A DNA stretch of 64,000 bases, taken from positions 1 to 64,000 of the forward strand of contig JAYRGW010000011.1 of assembly GCA_041907665.1 (NCBI GenBank). The letters are read 5' to 3'. Numbering within the stretch: position 1 is the first letter of the stretch; the number at the start of each line of letters is the position of its first letter. The stretch comes from JAAYUD01 sp041907665. GTDB lineage: Bacteria > Bacteroidota > Bacteroidia > Bacteroidales > Bacteroidaceae. The notes beneath the pieces were generated by a model. That model ran no database searches and was not told the origin of the DNA. It saw only the letters and a program-made list of their open reading frames with translations. The position numbers were made by a program, and so were the translations under genes. Shown here piece after piece: positions 8,728 through 17,475 of the stretch.

Positions 8728-9561
8728 TTACCAATTGTATATTTCTTTGCCATTTTCAAAATGAAAGAAATCTTTAATTGGAGAGAAACTTTCTTCCGTA
8801 ATTTTTTGTTCTATATTTTCTAAGAAGCAAAGAGGCTTTTCTCCATAAAAGGATGCCCATCTTGAAAAAGTGCTAGTAGGACCAATAATTTTGTCGCACA
8901 ATGATAAGGTATATAGATCAAGTATAGGATTTGTTGATTTTCTAAAAAAGTAACATTTAAACCCACAGAATGATATACTCTCAATTTTTTCATTTGTGCT
9001 AATAAAGAAAGCTACTTGTTTTGTCGGATATAACAATTGAATTTTTTTCATAAATGATTTATATTGTTCTATCGTGAAATAGAAACGTCCATTGTTCCAA
9101 GTTTTATAGTCTCCCCTACGTATATGTACTCCTATTATTAAGTCTGCACTTCTTTTTATTTCGTTAATTAGTTGGTTCGCTTCTTCAACTATACTTTGTT
9201 TTGGTGTAAAAATGTGTATTATTTCTTCTTTTGCTTCAGATATATATTCAATTTTTGTTCGAGTGTCCCATCCTTTAAAGCATCCGAAAAAATAATAAAT
9301 TTTGTCGAGCTTTTCATTATGAGTGGCTTTCCATGTAAGTCCCTTAAATTTGTTCCAACCGTTTCGGCGATTTAAATACCACCTTTGATATAATGGAAAA
9401 TAAATGAAAGAACAGTTTCTAAAGTAAGGCAAGTCTTCAATGGTGTAATCATAGAAAAGAATAATCATTTTTTTCTTTTTTACGATACATTCAGAAATGG
9501 TTGCAACATACGACCATAAACGATTGCATGTTTGTCCAGGGGCATCACATATTATTTTCAT
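8728..9561 (-). CDS. GT11-like (alpha-1,2-fucosyltransferase family) protein
   Basis: The protein has 277 residues. It carries the motif VHIRRGDY near residue 147, characteristic of GT11 fucosyltransferases and related GT-B folds, and later DKIIGPTSTFSRWASFYG, matching the family's conserved C-terminal block. The N-terminus (MKIICDAPGQTCNRLWSYVA) differs from the usual GGLGNQMF loop, so the exact donor is uncertain. It overlaps the end of the upstream flippase gene by 17 bases, suggesting one transcript. Confidence 0.65.
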   Translation of the reverse strand: MKIICDAPGQTCNRLWSYVATISECIVKKKKMIILFYDYTIEDLPYFRNCSFIYFPLYQRWYLNRRNGWNKFKGLTWKATHNEKLDKIYYFFGCFKGWDTRTKIEYISEAKEEIIHIFTPKQSIVEEANQLINEIKRSADLIIGVHIRRGDYKTWNNGRFYFTIEQYKSFMKKIQLLYPTKQVAFFISTNEKIESISFCGFKCYFFRKSTNPILDLYTLSLCDKIIGPTSTFSRWASFYGEKPLCFLENIEQKITEESFSPIKDFFHFENGKEIYNW

Positions 9562-11095
9562 GATGGAATATTTTAGATAAAAAAGGAACTCTTACTATGA
9601 AATATTTCATGCCATTGGAAAATTTATACAAAACTATCAAGTAGAGTATAAAAATCGGTAACAGGATGATACTATAGATAAGAAGGTCTAAAAAATTGTG
9701 AAGGTGTACCTCTATATAATTTTTTAGGGGAACGAGTCCAAATATAAATATGAAAAAGATAAAGTAGTATGTAATCATACCTTTCCAATATGATTTATAA
9801 GGTGTCTTTAGTCCATTTTTAAATAGAAAATAAGGTTTCCATATTACAGCTATTGGGGTAGAACTGATTATTTTTCCAAGGAGTATTCCTATTATTCCCC
9901 AAAAAGGTGAAGAGATTAATGTGAAAGACAAGTTCGTTGCGATTTCTGTCCATGCGGACCATGTGTCTGAATATAGACCATAAGATTGAATATACATTTC
10001 AACAACACCTCTTGATAACATAATGAAGAGATTTAATAGTATCAAATAAAAAATGAGATCATTTAATAAGTATTCTTTTCCTAACCAGCATAGAATGAAA
10101 GGTTGAAAGAAAAGGAAAAAAGAGAAAATGATACATCCTGAAATAAAAAAGCGAATGGCCATAAGTTCCCAAAAGACTTTTATTGTGTTTTTAGTATTTC
10201 CTTCTGCAACTAAATTTCCTATACCTGCATTCATGCCATCCGATACGATATTGATGAGGTAATTTAATTTGTTAATTATCATCATATAATTACCATAGTA
10301 GGCTACCATTTTTAGTGAAACAAAAGCAAATATTAAAATTTCGTCGCTTTTGTTTAAAATAAATCCTTTTATTCTATGGATAAATACTTGTTTCGTTTTT
10401 GTTAATATTAGTGGATATTTCTTTAATAGTATTTTTCCACTTCTTATATTCGTTTTAAGCCAAGGATATTCAATGTCTATTTTTTTATTTAAGATAATAC
10501 AGCATACGACACTAAAAATAAATTCTATCAATACCCAAAGATATAGATTTCGGAAGTATAAAGCTAATATGATTTGAATGGCTGATTTAATCAGAGATGT
10601 TGTTTGGAAATAGGCAGAAACAACATAATTTTTTTGATCAGCTGTTAGAATGATTTGTCTGTAATTGATAAAGTAGCCAACTAGTGATGAGGCCAAAAAA
10701 GAGAAAAAAGAAAAATAAACAATACCCAAGTTTAAAATAGTGCTTTTAAATATAAGTGGGAAAAATAGGCTGATAATTATGCCTCCAAAGCCAATAATAA
10801 TCCCGATAATGCGGTAAAGGTATCCGAAAACAGATAATATCTCATTAATTTTGGCTCTGTCATTTTCATGTAAAGGCTTATATAAAAAGTAGCTGATACT
10901 AACACCTACTCCTAATTCTGTTAAATTTAGTAGTTCTAAAATATTGCCTAGTGTTCCTGTTAAACCAATAAAATCAGCTCCTAAACATGAAAGAAATATT
11001 TTACGGGATACAAAAGAAAAACCTAAGGATAGAATATAAAATAGAATACCTACCTTTACGTTTTTTAGACTTTTATGGACTCTTGAATTGATCAT
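9545..11095 (-). CDS. Wzx-type polysaccharide flippase (MOP superfamily)
   Basis: The 516-residue protein is strongly hydrophobic with roughly 12-14 membrane segments throughout. The N-terminal VGILFYILSLGFSFVSRKIFL and the following TGTLGNILELLNLTELGVG resemble RfbX/MVF-family repeat-unit exporters. It would flip undecaprenyl-linked repeat units to the periplasm. It lies between a GT2 gene (4-base gap) and the GT11-like gene (overlap), as expected in a Wzx/Wzy-dependent locus. The matching polymerase candidate is at 26033-27526. Confidence 0.85.
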   Translation of the reverse strand: MINSRVHKSLKNVKVGILFYILSLGFSFVSRKIFLSCLGADFIGLTGTLGNILELLNLTELGVGVSISYFLYKPLHENDRAKINEILSVFGYLYRIIGIIIGFGGIIISLFFPLIFKSTILNLGIVYFSFFSFLASSLVGYFINYRQIILTADQKNYVVSAYFQTTSLIKSAIQIILALYFRNLYLWVLIEFIFSVVCCIILNKKIDIEYPWLKTNIRSGKILLKKYPLILTKTKQVFIHRIKGFILNKSDEILIFAFVSLKMVAYYGNYMMIINKLNYLINIVSDGMNAGIGNLVAEGNTKNTIKVFWELMAIRFFISGCIIFSFFLFFQPFILCWLGKEYLLNDLIFYLILLNLFIMLSRGVVEMYIQSYGLYSDTWSAWTEIATNLSFTLISSPFWGIIGILLGKIISSTPIAVIWKPYFLFKNGLKTPYKSYWKGMITYYFIFFIFIFGLVPLKNYIEVHLHNFLDLLIYSIILLPIFILYLIVLYKFSNGMKYFIVRVPFLSKIFHHENNM

Positions 11096-11099
11096 GTTT

Positions 11100-12053
11100 T
11101 TAGTTCTTCTTCTTCTTGATAAACAATCTAATGAATAAATAAAAAAGGGAAGTTGTTCTAATATATTTCATGTACTTTTTTAGGCATATAGCCAGAAGAG
11201 AAAAAACTTCTTTACGAGGCAATTTGTATGCCTCCCATCGAATAATACTATCAAGCATTTGAGAGAGGAGTATATCTATTGTCTGTTTGACGTCAGGGGT
11301 TAATTTTGTTTTGGCTTTGATTAATTCGTCCGTGACAGTAAGATACCCTGTTATATTTTTCCACGAAAAAGATGTCGTCATGGTGGAATGTGGGCGAATA
11401 CGTCGGTGAAATAATTTATCTTTGATATACGCCATCTTTTTTGCTCTCAAATAGAGCAATGTGGTAAAAATCTGATCTTCATGGATTATACCGGCTTTAA
11501 AACTTAAAGCTATATTACGTAGAAAAGATGAATTAATAAATAAAACCTGAACTAATACTGTATATGACATTTTTGCCAATTGTAGGTTTAATGCCTCTAG
11601 GCCCTCATAATCCATTTTTGTAAACAAACAACGACTACGATCACACTGCATAATACCTTCGGTGCTTATATCGTCGGGATTATATATATCATAGTCGAAA
11701 GTAACAAAATCATATTTCCCTTTTTCGCAAAGCTCATAGCACAATTCTAAGGTATTGGGCTCTATTAAGTCGTCGCTGTCCAAAAAGTAAAGGTATTTTC
11801 CTCTTGCATTGATGATTCCGGTATTGCGGGCAACGCTTTGACCTGAATTAAGCTCTTTTATTATTTTGATACGTGGATCATCTTTTGCGCATTCGCGGAT
11901 GATTTCTTCGCTGTTGTCGGTCGAACCGTCGTTGACACAGATAATTTCGATGTCTTGCAAGGTTTGGTTACATGCGCTTATAAGCGTTTGCCGTATATAC
12001 TGTTCTGTATTATATACGGGGATTATAACACTTACTTTGTAATCGTATGCCAT
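11100..12053 (-). CDS. GT2-family glycosyltransferase
   Basis: About 317 residues. The GT-A domain begins with YKVSVIIPVYNTEQYIRQTL and has VNDGSTDNS and the metal-binding motif FLDSDD. An acceptor domain of less certain fold follows, with a basic C-terminus. The chosen start (MAYDYKV) leaves 8 bases after the upstream helicase stop; an upstream Met would overlap that gene by 37 bases. It probably adds a sugar to the repeat unit flipped by the adjacent Wzx. Confidence 0.85.
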   Translation of the reverse strand: MAYDYKVSVIIPVYNTEQYIRQTLISACNQTLQDIEIICVNDGSTDNSEEIIRECAKDDPRIKIIKELNSGQSVARNTGIINARGKYLYFLDSDDLIEPNTLELCYELCEKGKYDFVTFDYDIYNPDDISTEGIMQCDRSRCLFTKMDYEGLEALNLQLAKMSYTVLVQVLFINSSFLRNIALSFKAGIIHEDQIFTTLLYLRAKKMAYIKDKLFHRRIRPHSTMTTSFSWKNITGYLTVTDELIKAKTKLTPDVKQTIDILLSQMLDSIIRWEAYKLPRKEVFSLLAICLKKYMKYIRTTSLFYLFIRLFIKKKKN

Positions 12054-12061
12054 ACCTTCAA

Positions 12062-15000
12062 TTATATATGTTCTATCTCGTTTGTTGAAACGTACCAAAG
12101 ATAGCCATTTATGTTTTTGTATCCAATCATTTTCAGTAATTTCGCATATTCTTCTATTTGCCGATTGTATTTTTTGTTTTTCTTTCCAAACTTAAAATCA
12201 ACAACGATTGCTGCATCTCCTTTGGTTATGACTCTATCCGGGCGACGATTTCTTATATTGTCGCTTTCCATCCATATAATGTCGCGTTCGTTGATGACGG
12301 TCCAACTTGGATCATACCATGTCTTTATTTCCGGTTTGTTGAACGCTTGATGTGTGAATATTCTAATTTCCTCTTTTTCTGCATCTTTTATAATTCCGTC
12401 GAACACTAGTTGGTTTATTGCCGTATCAATGTCAGTTTTGTTGTTTATGGTAGAAAATAGCTCGTGCAACATTTTACCTCGATTAATGTAACGGAAAGGC
12501 TTTTTATCTTCTTCTTCTCCCGAAATGAAATCAGCCGAACGATTGGATTGTTTAAATTGTACGCGCTGTGCGAACGATTCCATTTGTACCGCTTCTCTGT
12601 CGGGTTGTTCTAAAAGGCGGTTCTTTGTTTCGGTCGTGGTCTTCTTCTTTTCTGATGGGGTGGGATTTCCGCCTATTTCAAATACTCCACTTTCATCCAG
12701 ATGCTCCGTCAGGATCTGTTGTAACATTTCCGACACACTGTTTTTATTTCGATCGGCTTTTCCCAGTATAATAAGATTCTTTTCTGCTCGCGTAAATGCT
12801 ACGTATAGTAAGTTCAAATTGTCTACCCACAGCTGCAGACGCTCTGTCAGATATTCTTTTTGATAGATGGATTGCAACATGGATTGTCCGTAATTAATAG
12901 GAACGATGTTTAGTGCATCGTAAGGAGAAGTGTTTGGCTTACACCATACTAACTGATCTTTCGTTTCGTTTTCTAAATTCCAGTCGCAAAAAGGAATCAG
13001 CACCGTATGAAATTGAAGTCCTTTAGAAGAGTGGATGGTATATATATGAATACCGTCCAATTTTCCGTCGGTGATAGTTTTGGAGCACAGCGTTTCTTCC
13101 CAATAGGCTAGGAATGAAAGAATATCCGACGGATTGTTTTGCAGATACTCCATTACCGTGTCGAAAAAGAAGAATAGATAGGCATCTTGTCCTTCTATTT
13201 TGTTAAGATTCAATAGATCGCAGAGTTTCTCGAGCAACTCGTAAAGTGGCAATATTTTCAGTTGCTCTCTTTGCCTATAAAAATCGTTTATATAGGCTTC
13301 AATTCCTTGTGTTGCCAGTTCGTTTATGTCGCAGCCTTTCTTCAGCACTTCATTTTCATAATTCTGCAGTAAAGATGTTGCCGAGACGCCGTCATTATCA
13401 TCCGAAAGCACTTTCAGTCCATCTATAAGCATACCCACGGCTACCGAAGAATCCAATCGAAATGCTTCGTCCGAAATGATTCGAATCTTTAATTCGTTTT
13501 TAAAGTAATCGGCAATAAGTGGAATATTTTTCTTTTTGCGTACCAGTATGGCTATATCTTCTAGTTTTATGCTGCTTTCTACCAATCGCTTGGTTTCTTT
13601 TCCGAGTTGGACACAAACATTTGTTTCATAATCCAATTCTTCTTCTTTGTCGGGAGCGATAAATGCCACTTTAATATAACCTTCTTCTTCAGCGTGTGGC
13701 GACTGTTGTTCTACATCATGATAGGCTTCCAACAACTCCATACAGTCCTGTCCTTCATCAGCTCGATAGATATCATTCAGGTATTTTTTGGCAGATGCAA
13801 AAACAAAGTTATTGAAAGTAATGATACGCTTTCGGCTTCGACGGTTTACCGTCAATGACTTCTCGCTGATAGGAAAGCTTTCCAATTTGCCGTGCAGATT
13901 ATTCAGTATGTTCCAGTCTCCGTTACGCCAGCGGTAGATCGATTGTTTTACGTCGCCTACAATTAGGCTATCTGCTCCTTGCGACAATCCCTCTATCAAC
14001 AGCATTTTGAAGTTTTCCCATTGCATCTTGCTGGTATCCTGAAATTCGTCTATCATGACGTTGCGGATATTGGTGCCTATCTTCTCAAAGACAAACGAAG
14101 AATCGTTATCGTCTATAATGCGATGAAGCAAGGCGTTTGTTTCGGCTAACAAAAAGCGATTTTGGGCATTGTTCTCTTTCTTTATTTCGGTTTTGATCGC
14201 ATTGAGTAGTGACATCTTGTTCAGATGTTGCATCGTCAGATTGATGCTGTTTAGAATAATTGAATTCTTTGTTCTAAACGTCTCTGTCGCTTGTAATAGC
14301 GGCAGAAAGTGCTCTGCAACGAGATTAATGTTCACTTCCTTTTGATCTGCTTTTCGAAGCCATCCTTCGGGTGCTTCCAAGCATTTGGCAATAGTCGTGT
14401 TCTTTGCTTTATCATCAAGTTCGCATTGGCTGATCTTATTAAAGTATCCGGCAATATTTTTGCCATTACTGAAACTGTCGACGGTTATTCCTGTCTTGGT
14501 TAATAGTTCTTCAAAATCTGTTTTGAAACGTGTTGCTTCTTCCTTAATTTTCTTTTTCTGAAGCTTGAGCTCTTTATAAAGCGTCGGTATACTCGAGTCT
14601 GTCTTTCCTGCCAAACTGTTTCCATAACTCATCACCAGCTCGTTGAAAAGGTTTTGTCCAAACTTTTTCACTTCGTCTGCAATCTTCCAACGTTTGTCGT
14701 CGTTTATTCTATCTTCAATATAACTGAGGATGCCCGCCATCTCTTTAGATGTTGCAGTAAGGTTGGCAAACATCAAGTCAACCGCCTCATTAAGTACGGA
14801 AGTCGTATCAAGCTCGATATTCAGGTTGGGCGACAAATCCAATTCTCGGGCAAGGTTGCGCATCACCGATTGAAAGAAAGAATCGATAGTTTCTACCCTA
14901 AAATGATTGTAGTCGTGTAGAATATTGGTTAAGGCCTTGCTTGCGGTGCTCCTGATCGTTATTTCGTCGTAACCGGTAAATGCCATGATTTGTTTTAGGT

Positions 15001-15211
15001 AGGCTTCTGCGTCATTATCTCTACAACTCAATCCATAAAGCACACCGAGTATGCGTTCTTTCATCTCACCGGTAGCCTTGTTGGTAAAAGTTACAGCGAG
15101 TATCTGCCGATATGCTTTTGGATTTTTTATTAAATGGCATATATATTCTACGGCAAGGGTGAATGTTTTTCCTGAACCTGCCGATGCTTTGTAAACTATT
15201 AGATTTCCCAT
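12062..15211 (-). CDS. UvrD/RecB-like helicase with C-terminal nuclease domain (AddA-like)
   Basis: The 1049-residue protein is a superfamily 1 helicase. It has Walker A ASAGSGKT (9-16), VTFTNKATGEMKER, the Walker B-type MIDEFQDTS, VGDVKQSIYRWR, IYTIHSSKGLQF and LLYVAFTRAEKNLI. The C-terminus has a PD-(D/E)XK nuclease core with RPDRVI and VVDFKFG, as in RecB and AddA. It would process double-strand breaks for recombination. An AddB-like partner would be expected next to it but none lies in the window. It sits between glycosyltransferase genes with gaps of only a few bases (3 upstream, 8 downstream), so it is probably co-transcribed with them. Confidence 0.88.
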   Translation of the reverse strand: MGNLIVYKASAGSGKTFTLAVEYICHLIKNPKAYRQILAVTFTNKATGEMKERILGVLYGLSCRDNDAEAYLKQIMAFTGYDEITIRSTASKALTNILHDYNHFRVETIDSFFQSVMRNLARELDLSPNLNIELDTTSVLNEAVDLMFANLTATSKEMAGILSYIEDRINDDKRWKIADEVKKFGQNLFNELVMSYGNSLAGKTDSSIPTLYKELKLQKKKIKEEATRFKTDFEELLTKTGITVDSFSNGKNIAGYFNKISQCELDDKAKNTTIAKCLEAPEGWLRKADQKEVNINLVAEHFLPLLQATETFRTKNSIILNSINLTMQHLNKMSLLNAIKTEIKKENNAQNRFLLAETNALLHRIIDDNDSSFVFEKIGTNIRNVMIDEFQDTSKMQWENFKMLLIEGLSQGADSLIVGDVKQSIYRWRNGDWNILNNLHGKLESFPISEKSLTVNRRSRKRIITFNNFVFASAKKYLNDIYRADEGQDCMELLEAYHDVEQQSPHAEEEGYIKVAFIAPDKEEELDYETNVCVQLGKETKRLVESSIKLEDIAILVRKKKNIPLIADYFKNELKIRIISDEAFRLDSSVAVGMLIDGLKVLSDDNDGVSATSLLQNYENEVLKKGCDINELATQGIEAYINDFYRQREQLKILPLYELLEKLCDLLNLNKIEGQDAYLFFFFDTVMEYLQNNPSDILSFLAYWEETLCSKTITDGKLDGIHIYTIHSSKGLQFHTVLIPFCDWNLENETKDQLVWCKPNTSPYDALNIVPINYGQSMLQSIYQKEYLTERLQLWVDNLNLLYVAFTRAEKNLIILGKADRNKNSVSEMLQQILTEHLDESGVFEIGGNPTPSEKKKTTTETKNRLLEQPDREAVQMESFAQRVQFKQSNRSADFISGEEEDKKPFRYINRGKMLHELFSTINNKTDIDTAINQLVFDGIIKDAEKEEIRIFTHQAFNKPEIKTWYDPSWTVINERDIIWMESDNIRNRRPDRVITKGDAAIVVDFKFGKKNKKYNRQIEEYAKLLKMIGYKNINGYLWYVSTNEIEHI

Positions 15212-15214
15212 GTT

Positions 15215-16342
15215 TTATTTATTGTTGCCCGATATTTCTTTGTATATTTTCAATAGTGCCTCGGCACTTCTTTGCCACGAAAATAGTTTAACACGTTCCA
15301 AACCATATGCTACTTGTGTTTTGTGCAATTGTTCATCACTTTCGAGTTGTAGTATCTTTTCTGCTATACTTCTTTCGCTGAATGGATCGACAAGTATAGC
15401 TCCTTCGCCTGCTATCTCGGGCATTGCAGAGGTGTTTCCTGCTATGATTGGAGTACCGCAGGCCATGGCTTCGAGCATAGGTATACCAAAACTCTCGCGT
15501 ATAGAAGGATAGAGAAATGCAAAAGCAGCACCGTAGAGAGCTGCCAGGTCGTTATTGGATACGTAACCCGGAAATCGAAGATTGGGCTTGATGCTTTGCA
15601 AGTTCTCTCTTTCCAGTATGCTATTGATATATGCTTCATCAAGATCGGCTATCAGCATTGGTAACTTTTGTGTTGAATGCTTCAAATAAATATCATAGGC
15701 ACGCAATACTCTTGTCGTATTCTTTTTGGGATCGGTGTTACCTAGGAAAAAGAGATATGGCGCACGTTCTATATATTTATGGATGGTTTGCCAATCTTCT
15801 GGTTGGACACAAAAATGAGTATTATATCCATTGTATACGGCAACTAGTCGGTCGTCGGCAATATGTAGAGATTTGCTGATTCTGTCTTTCTCGAAATTCG
15901 ACACCGTAATAATCGTTTTGCATTTCGGAAGAATGCGGGGGACAATAAGGCGGCGATAGTACCATCCCATCTCTTGGTACAATGATTTGTTGGATGATTG
16001 ACGTTTTTCCAAATAGATAATATCATGAAGGGTCAGAACCAACGGGACATTACAATATAGAGGTGCAGTATTACTGGTACAATGAAGTAAGTCTGGTTTT
16101 AGGCTTCTGATGAAACGTGGAAGTGCTATTTGTTCCCAGAGGGGATAGGTTGGACATTTTAATTCTATGATATGAAAGTTTTTTGATTCTTGAAGGCATC
16201 TATCCGTATCGGGGCGGACTATGATGTAATATTCATTGTCTCTGTCTATCTTTTGTAGTTCGCGGATAATTTCCAATGCTACAAAATCCATCCCATGCTT
16301 ATGAGGACGGAATATTCGTTGCGCTTCGATAGCTATTTTCAT
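15215..16342 (-). CDS. GT4-family glycosyltransferase (mannosyltransferase-like)
   Basis: The 375-residue GT-B enzyme has the N-terminal MKIAIEAQRIFRPHKHGMDF, a central LTLHDIIYLEK and ITVSNFEKDRI, then FLGNTDPKKNTTRVLRAYDI and the donor-site block ESFGIPMLEAMACGTPIIAG with EX7E spacing. The layout resembles mannosyltransferases of capsule and LPS loci, but the sugar cannot be fixed from sequence. The stop is 3 bases before the helicase start, so both likely share a transcript. Confidence 0.87.
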   Translation of the reverse strand: MKIAIEAQRIFRPHKHGMDFVALEIIRELQKIDRDNEYYIIVRPDTDRCLQESKNFHIIELKCPTYPLWEQIALPRFIRSLKPDLLHCTSNTAPLYCNVPLVLTLHDIIYLEKRQSSNKSLYQEMGWYYRRLIVPRILPKCKTIITVSNFEKDRISKSLHIADDRLVAVYNGYNTHFCVQPEDWQTIHKYIERAPYLFFLGNTDPKKNTTRVLRAYDIYLKHSTQKLPMLIADLDEAYINSILERENLQSIKPNLRFPGYVSNNDLAALYGAAFAFLYPSIRESFGIPMLEAMACGTPIIAGNTSAMPEIAGEGAILVDPFSERSIAEKILQLESDEQLHKTQVAYGLERVKLFSWQRSAEALLKIYKEISGNNK

Positions 16343-16415
16343 TATCTTTTCGAATTTTAAATCAAACGAAGATACTAATTATTTTTTATTGTTATAGGTT
16401 TGAACTGAAAATAAT

Positions 16416-17027
16416 TTAGTCGTCGGTGTTATTGCACCGTTTGTAAATGGCTACTCTTTTTGTTCCCACATTGCGTATCTTACCACTATCTATCCAACGC
16501 TGTAAGCGTGTCCATACGGCAGTTCTATTGGCATTTGTTCTCATCACCAGATCTTTTGCTGTAATATATTCTTCTTTTGCGAACAGCTCCTCCAAGAGAT
16601 TGTTCCATTCTTCTTCAGAACGAACATCGAAATGAGTATTAGCTCCTGAACATTCGAATGTTGCATGTGCCATGGCTTTTCTCATTTTTGCATCGGGGCG
16701 GTAAGTCACATCCTTTAGTTCTATTTTTAAATTGCGCGCATTCATTTCCTTTATTGGTTTGCGACAAGTAGCTGTAGCCTGAAAGAATCCGATACCATCG
16801 AGATGTACACATTCGCCATTACTTATCATCTCGTGCATGATGTTGGCTATCGATTCCAGCATTCCAATAAGTTCTCCTGGAGTATATGTAGAACGATAAT
16901 GTAGCTTTTTTGCGATGTCTTCGTTGCTACGGGTATTGTGGCATACAACGCGAGGATAAAAACGCTTTTCTTTTTCATTTTCTTGTGTGATGCCGGTAAT
17001 AGGGTACAATTCATACTTTATTGCCAT
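16416..17027 (-). CDS. HU-like DNA-binding protein with C-terminal winged helix (paralogue 1)
   Basis: The 203-residue protein has an HU/IHF-like domain (about 1-130: YPRVVCHN, GECVHLDGIGFF, FQATATCRKP) of the long Bacteroidota HU-related class. A C-terminal helix-turn-helix follows (about 152-200: ITAKDLVMRTNANRTAVW). It probably binds and bends DNA. A close paralogue is encoded at 57793-58395. Both start with M-x-IKYELYP and share leader bases just upstream, followed by a 22-bp repeat array. Genes of this class often accompany Bacteroides capsule loci. Confidence 0.88.
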   Translation of the reverse strand: MAIKYELYPITGITQENEKEKRFYPRVVCHNTRSNEDIAKKLHYRSTYTPGELIGMLESIANIMHEMISNGECVHLDGIGFFQATATCRKPIKEMNARNLKIELKDVTYRPDAKMRKAMAHATFECSGANTHFDVRSEEEWNNLLEELFAKEEYITAKDLVMRTNANRTAVWTRLQRWIDSGKIRNVGTKRVAIYKRCNNTDD

Positions 17028-17082
17028 GTCTTTCAGTGTTTTATTAAAGTTGTTTCAAAAAATTGATTCGTTCATTCTGTTT

Positions 17083-17170
17083 GTTTGGTGCGCAGCATAC
17101 AATTGTATGCTGCGCACCAAATGATTGTCTGCTGGGCAGCAAACAATTGTCTGCTGCCCAGAAAACAAAT
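17083..17170. repeat. 22-bp tandem repeat array B (4 units)
   Basis: There are exactly four 22-bp units, at 17083, 17105, 17127 and 17149. Each is a palindrome of the form GTNTGCTGNNCAGCAAAC plus four linker bases. The first one and a half units form a perfect 38-bp palindrome (17084-17121) centred on AATT. The array begins 56 bp upstream of the HU-like start codon and matches array C closely. Confidence 0.9.
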
Positions 17171-17425
17171 GGAACATTTATACAAAAATAATGAATCTTT
17201 TTGACGTATGCAATGATACATGCTTGCGTTGTAATAGGATTTTCGGTATCTTAATCGGATTTGTCTCTTTAAATAATTGATTTTAAACGGATAATTGGCT
17301 AAATGGCTTTTGTGTGTATTTTGTTTTTTATATTAATTATACCTTGCTTATTCTTGAAAAAAAATGTGTAATGATTGAATTATTTTTTAATGCGATAAAT
17401 ATGTTCCAAAAAACTGTAAATACTT

Positions 17426-17456
17426 TTTGCTATACAAAAATTAATAGATATATTTG
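17426..17456 (+). promoter_or_regulatory. Promoter of the plus-strand glycosyltransferase block
   Basis: TTTG (17426-17429), a 19-base spacer and TATATTTG (17449-17456) form a full match to the Bacteroides consensus. The first gene starts at 17476. Confidence 0.7.
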
Positions 17457-17475
17457 AACACAAAAATAAAAACGC

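Noticed and set aside
17083..17170. CRISPR-like array (also the arrays near 1.6, 38.7 and 58.5 kb)
   Set aside because: Units follow directly with no unique spacers, unit similarity is imperfect, and no cas genes are present.
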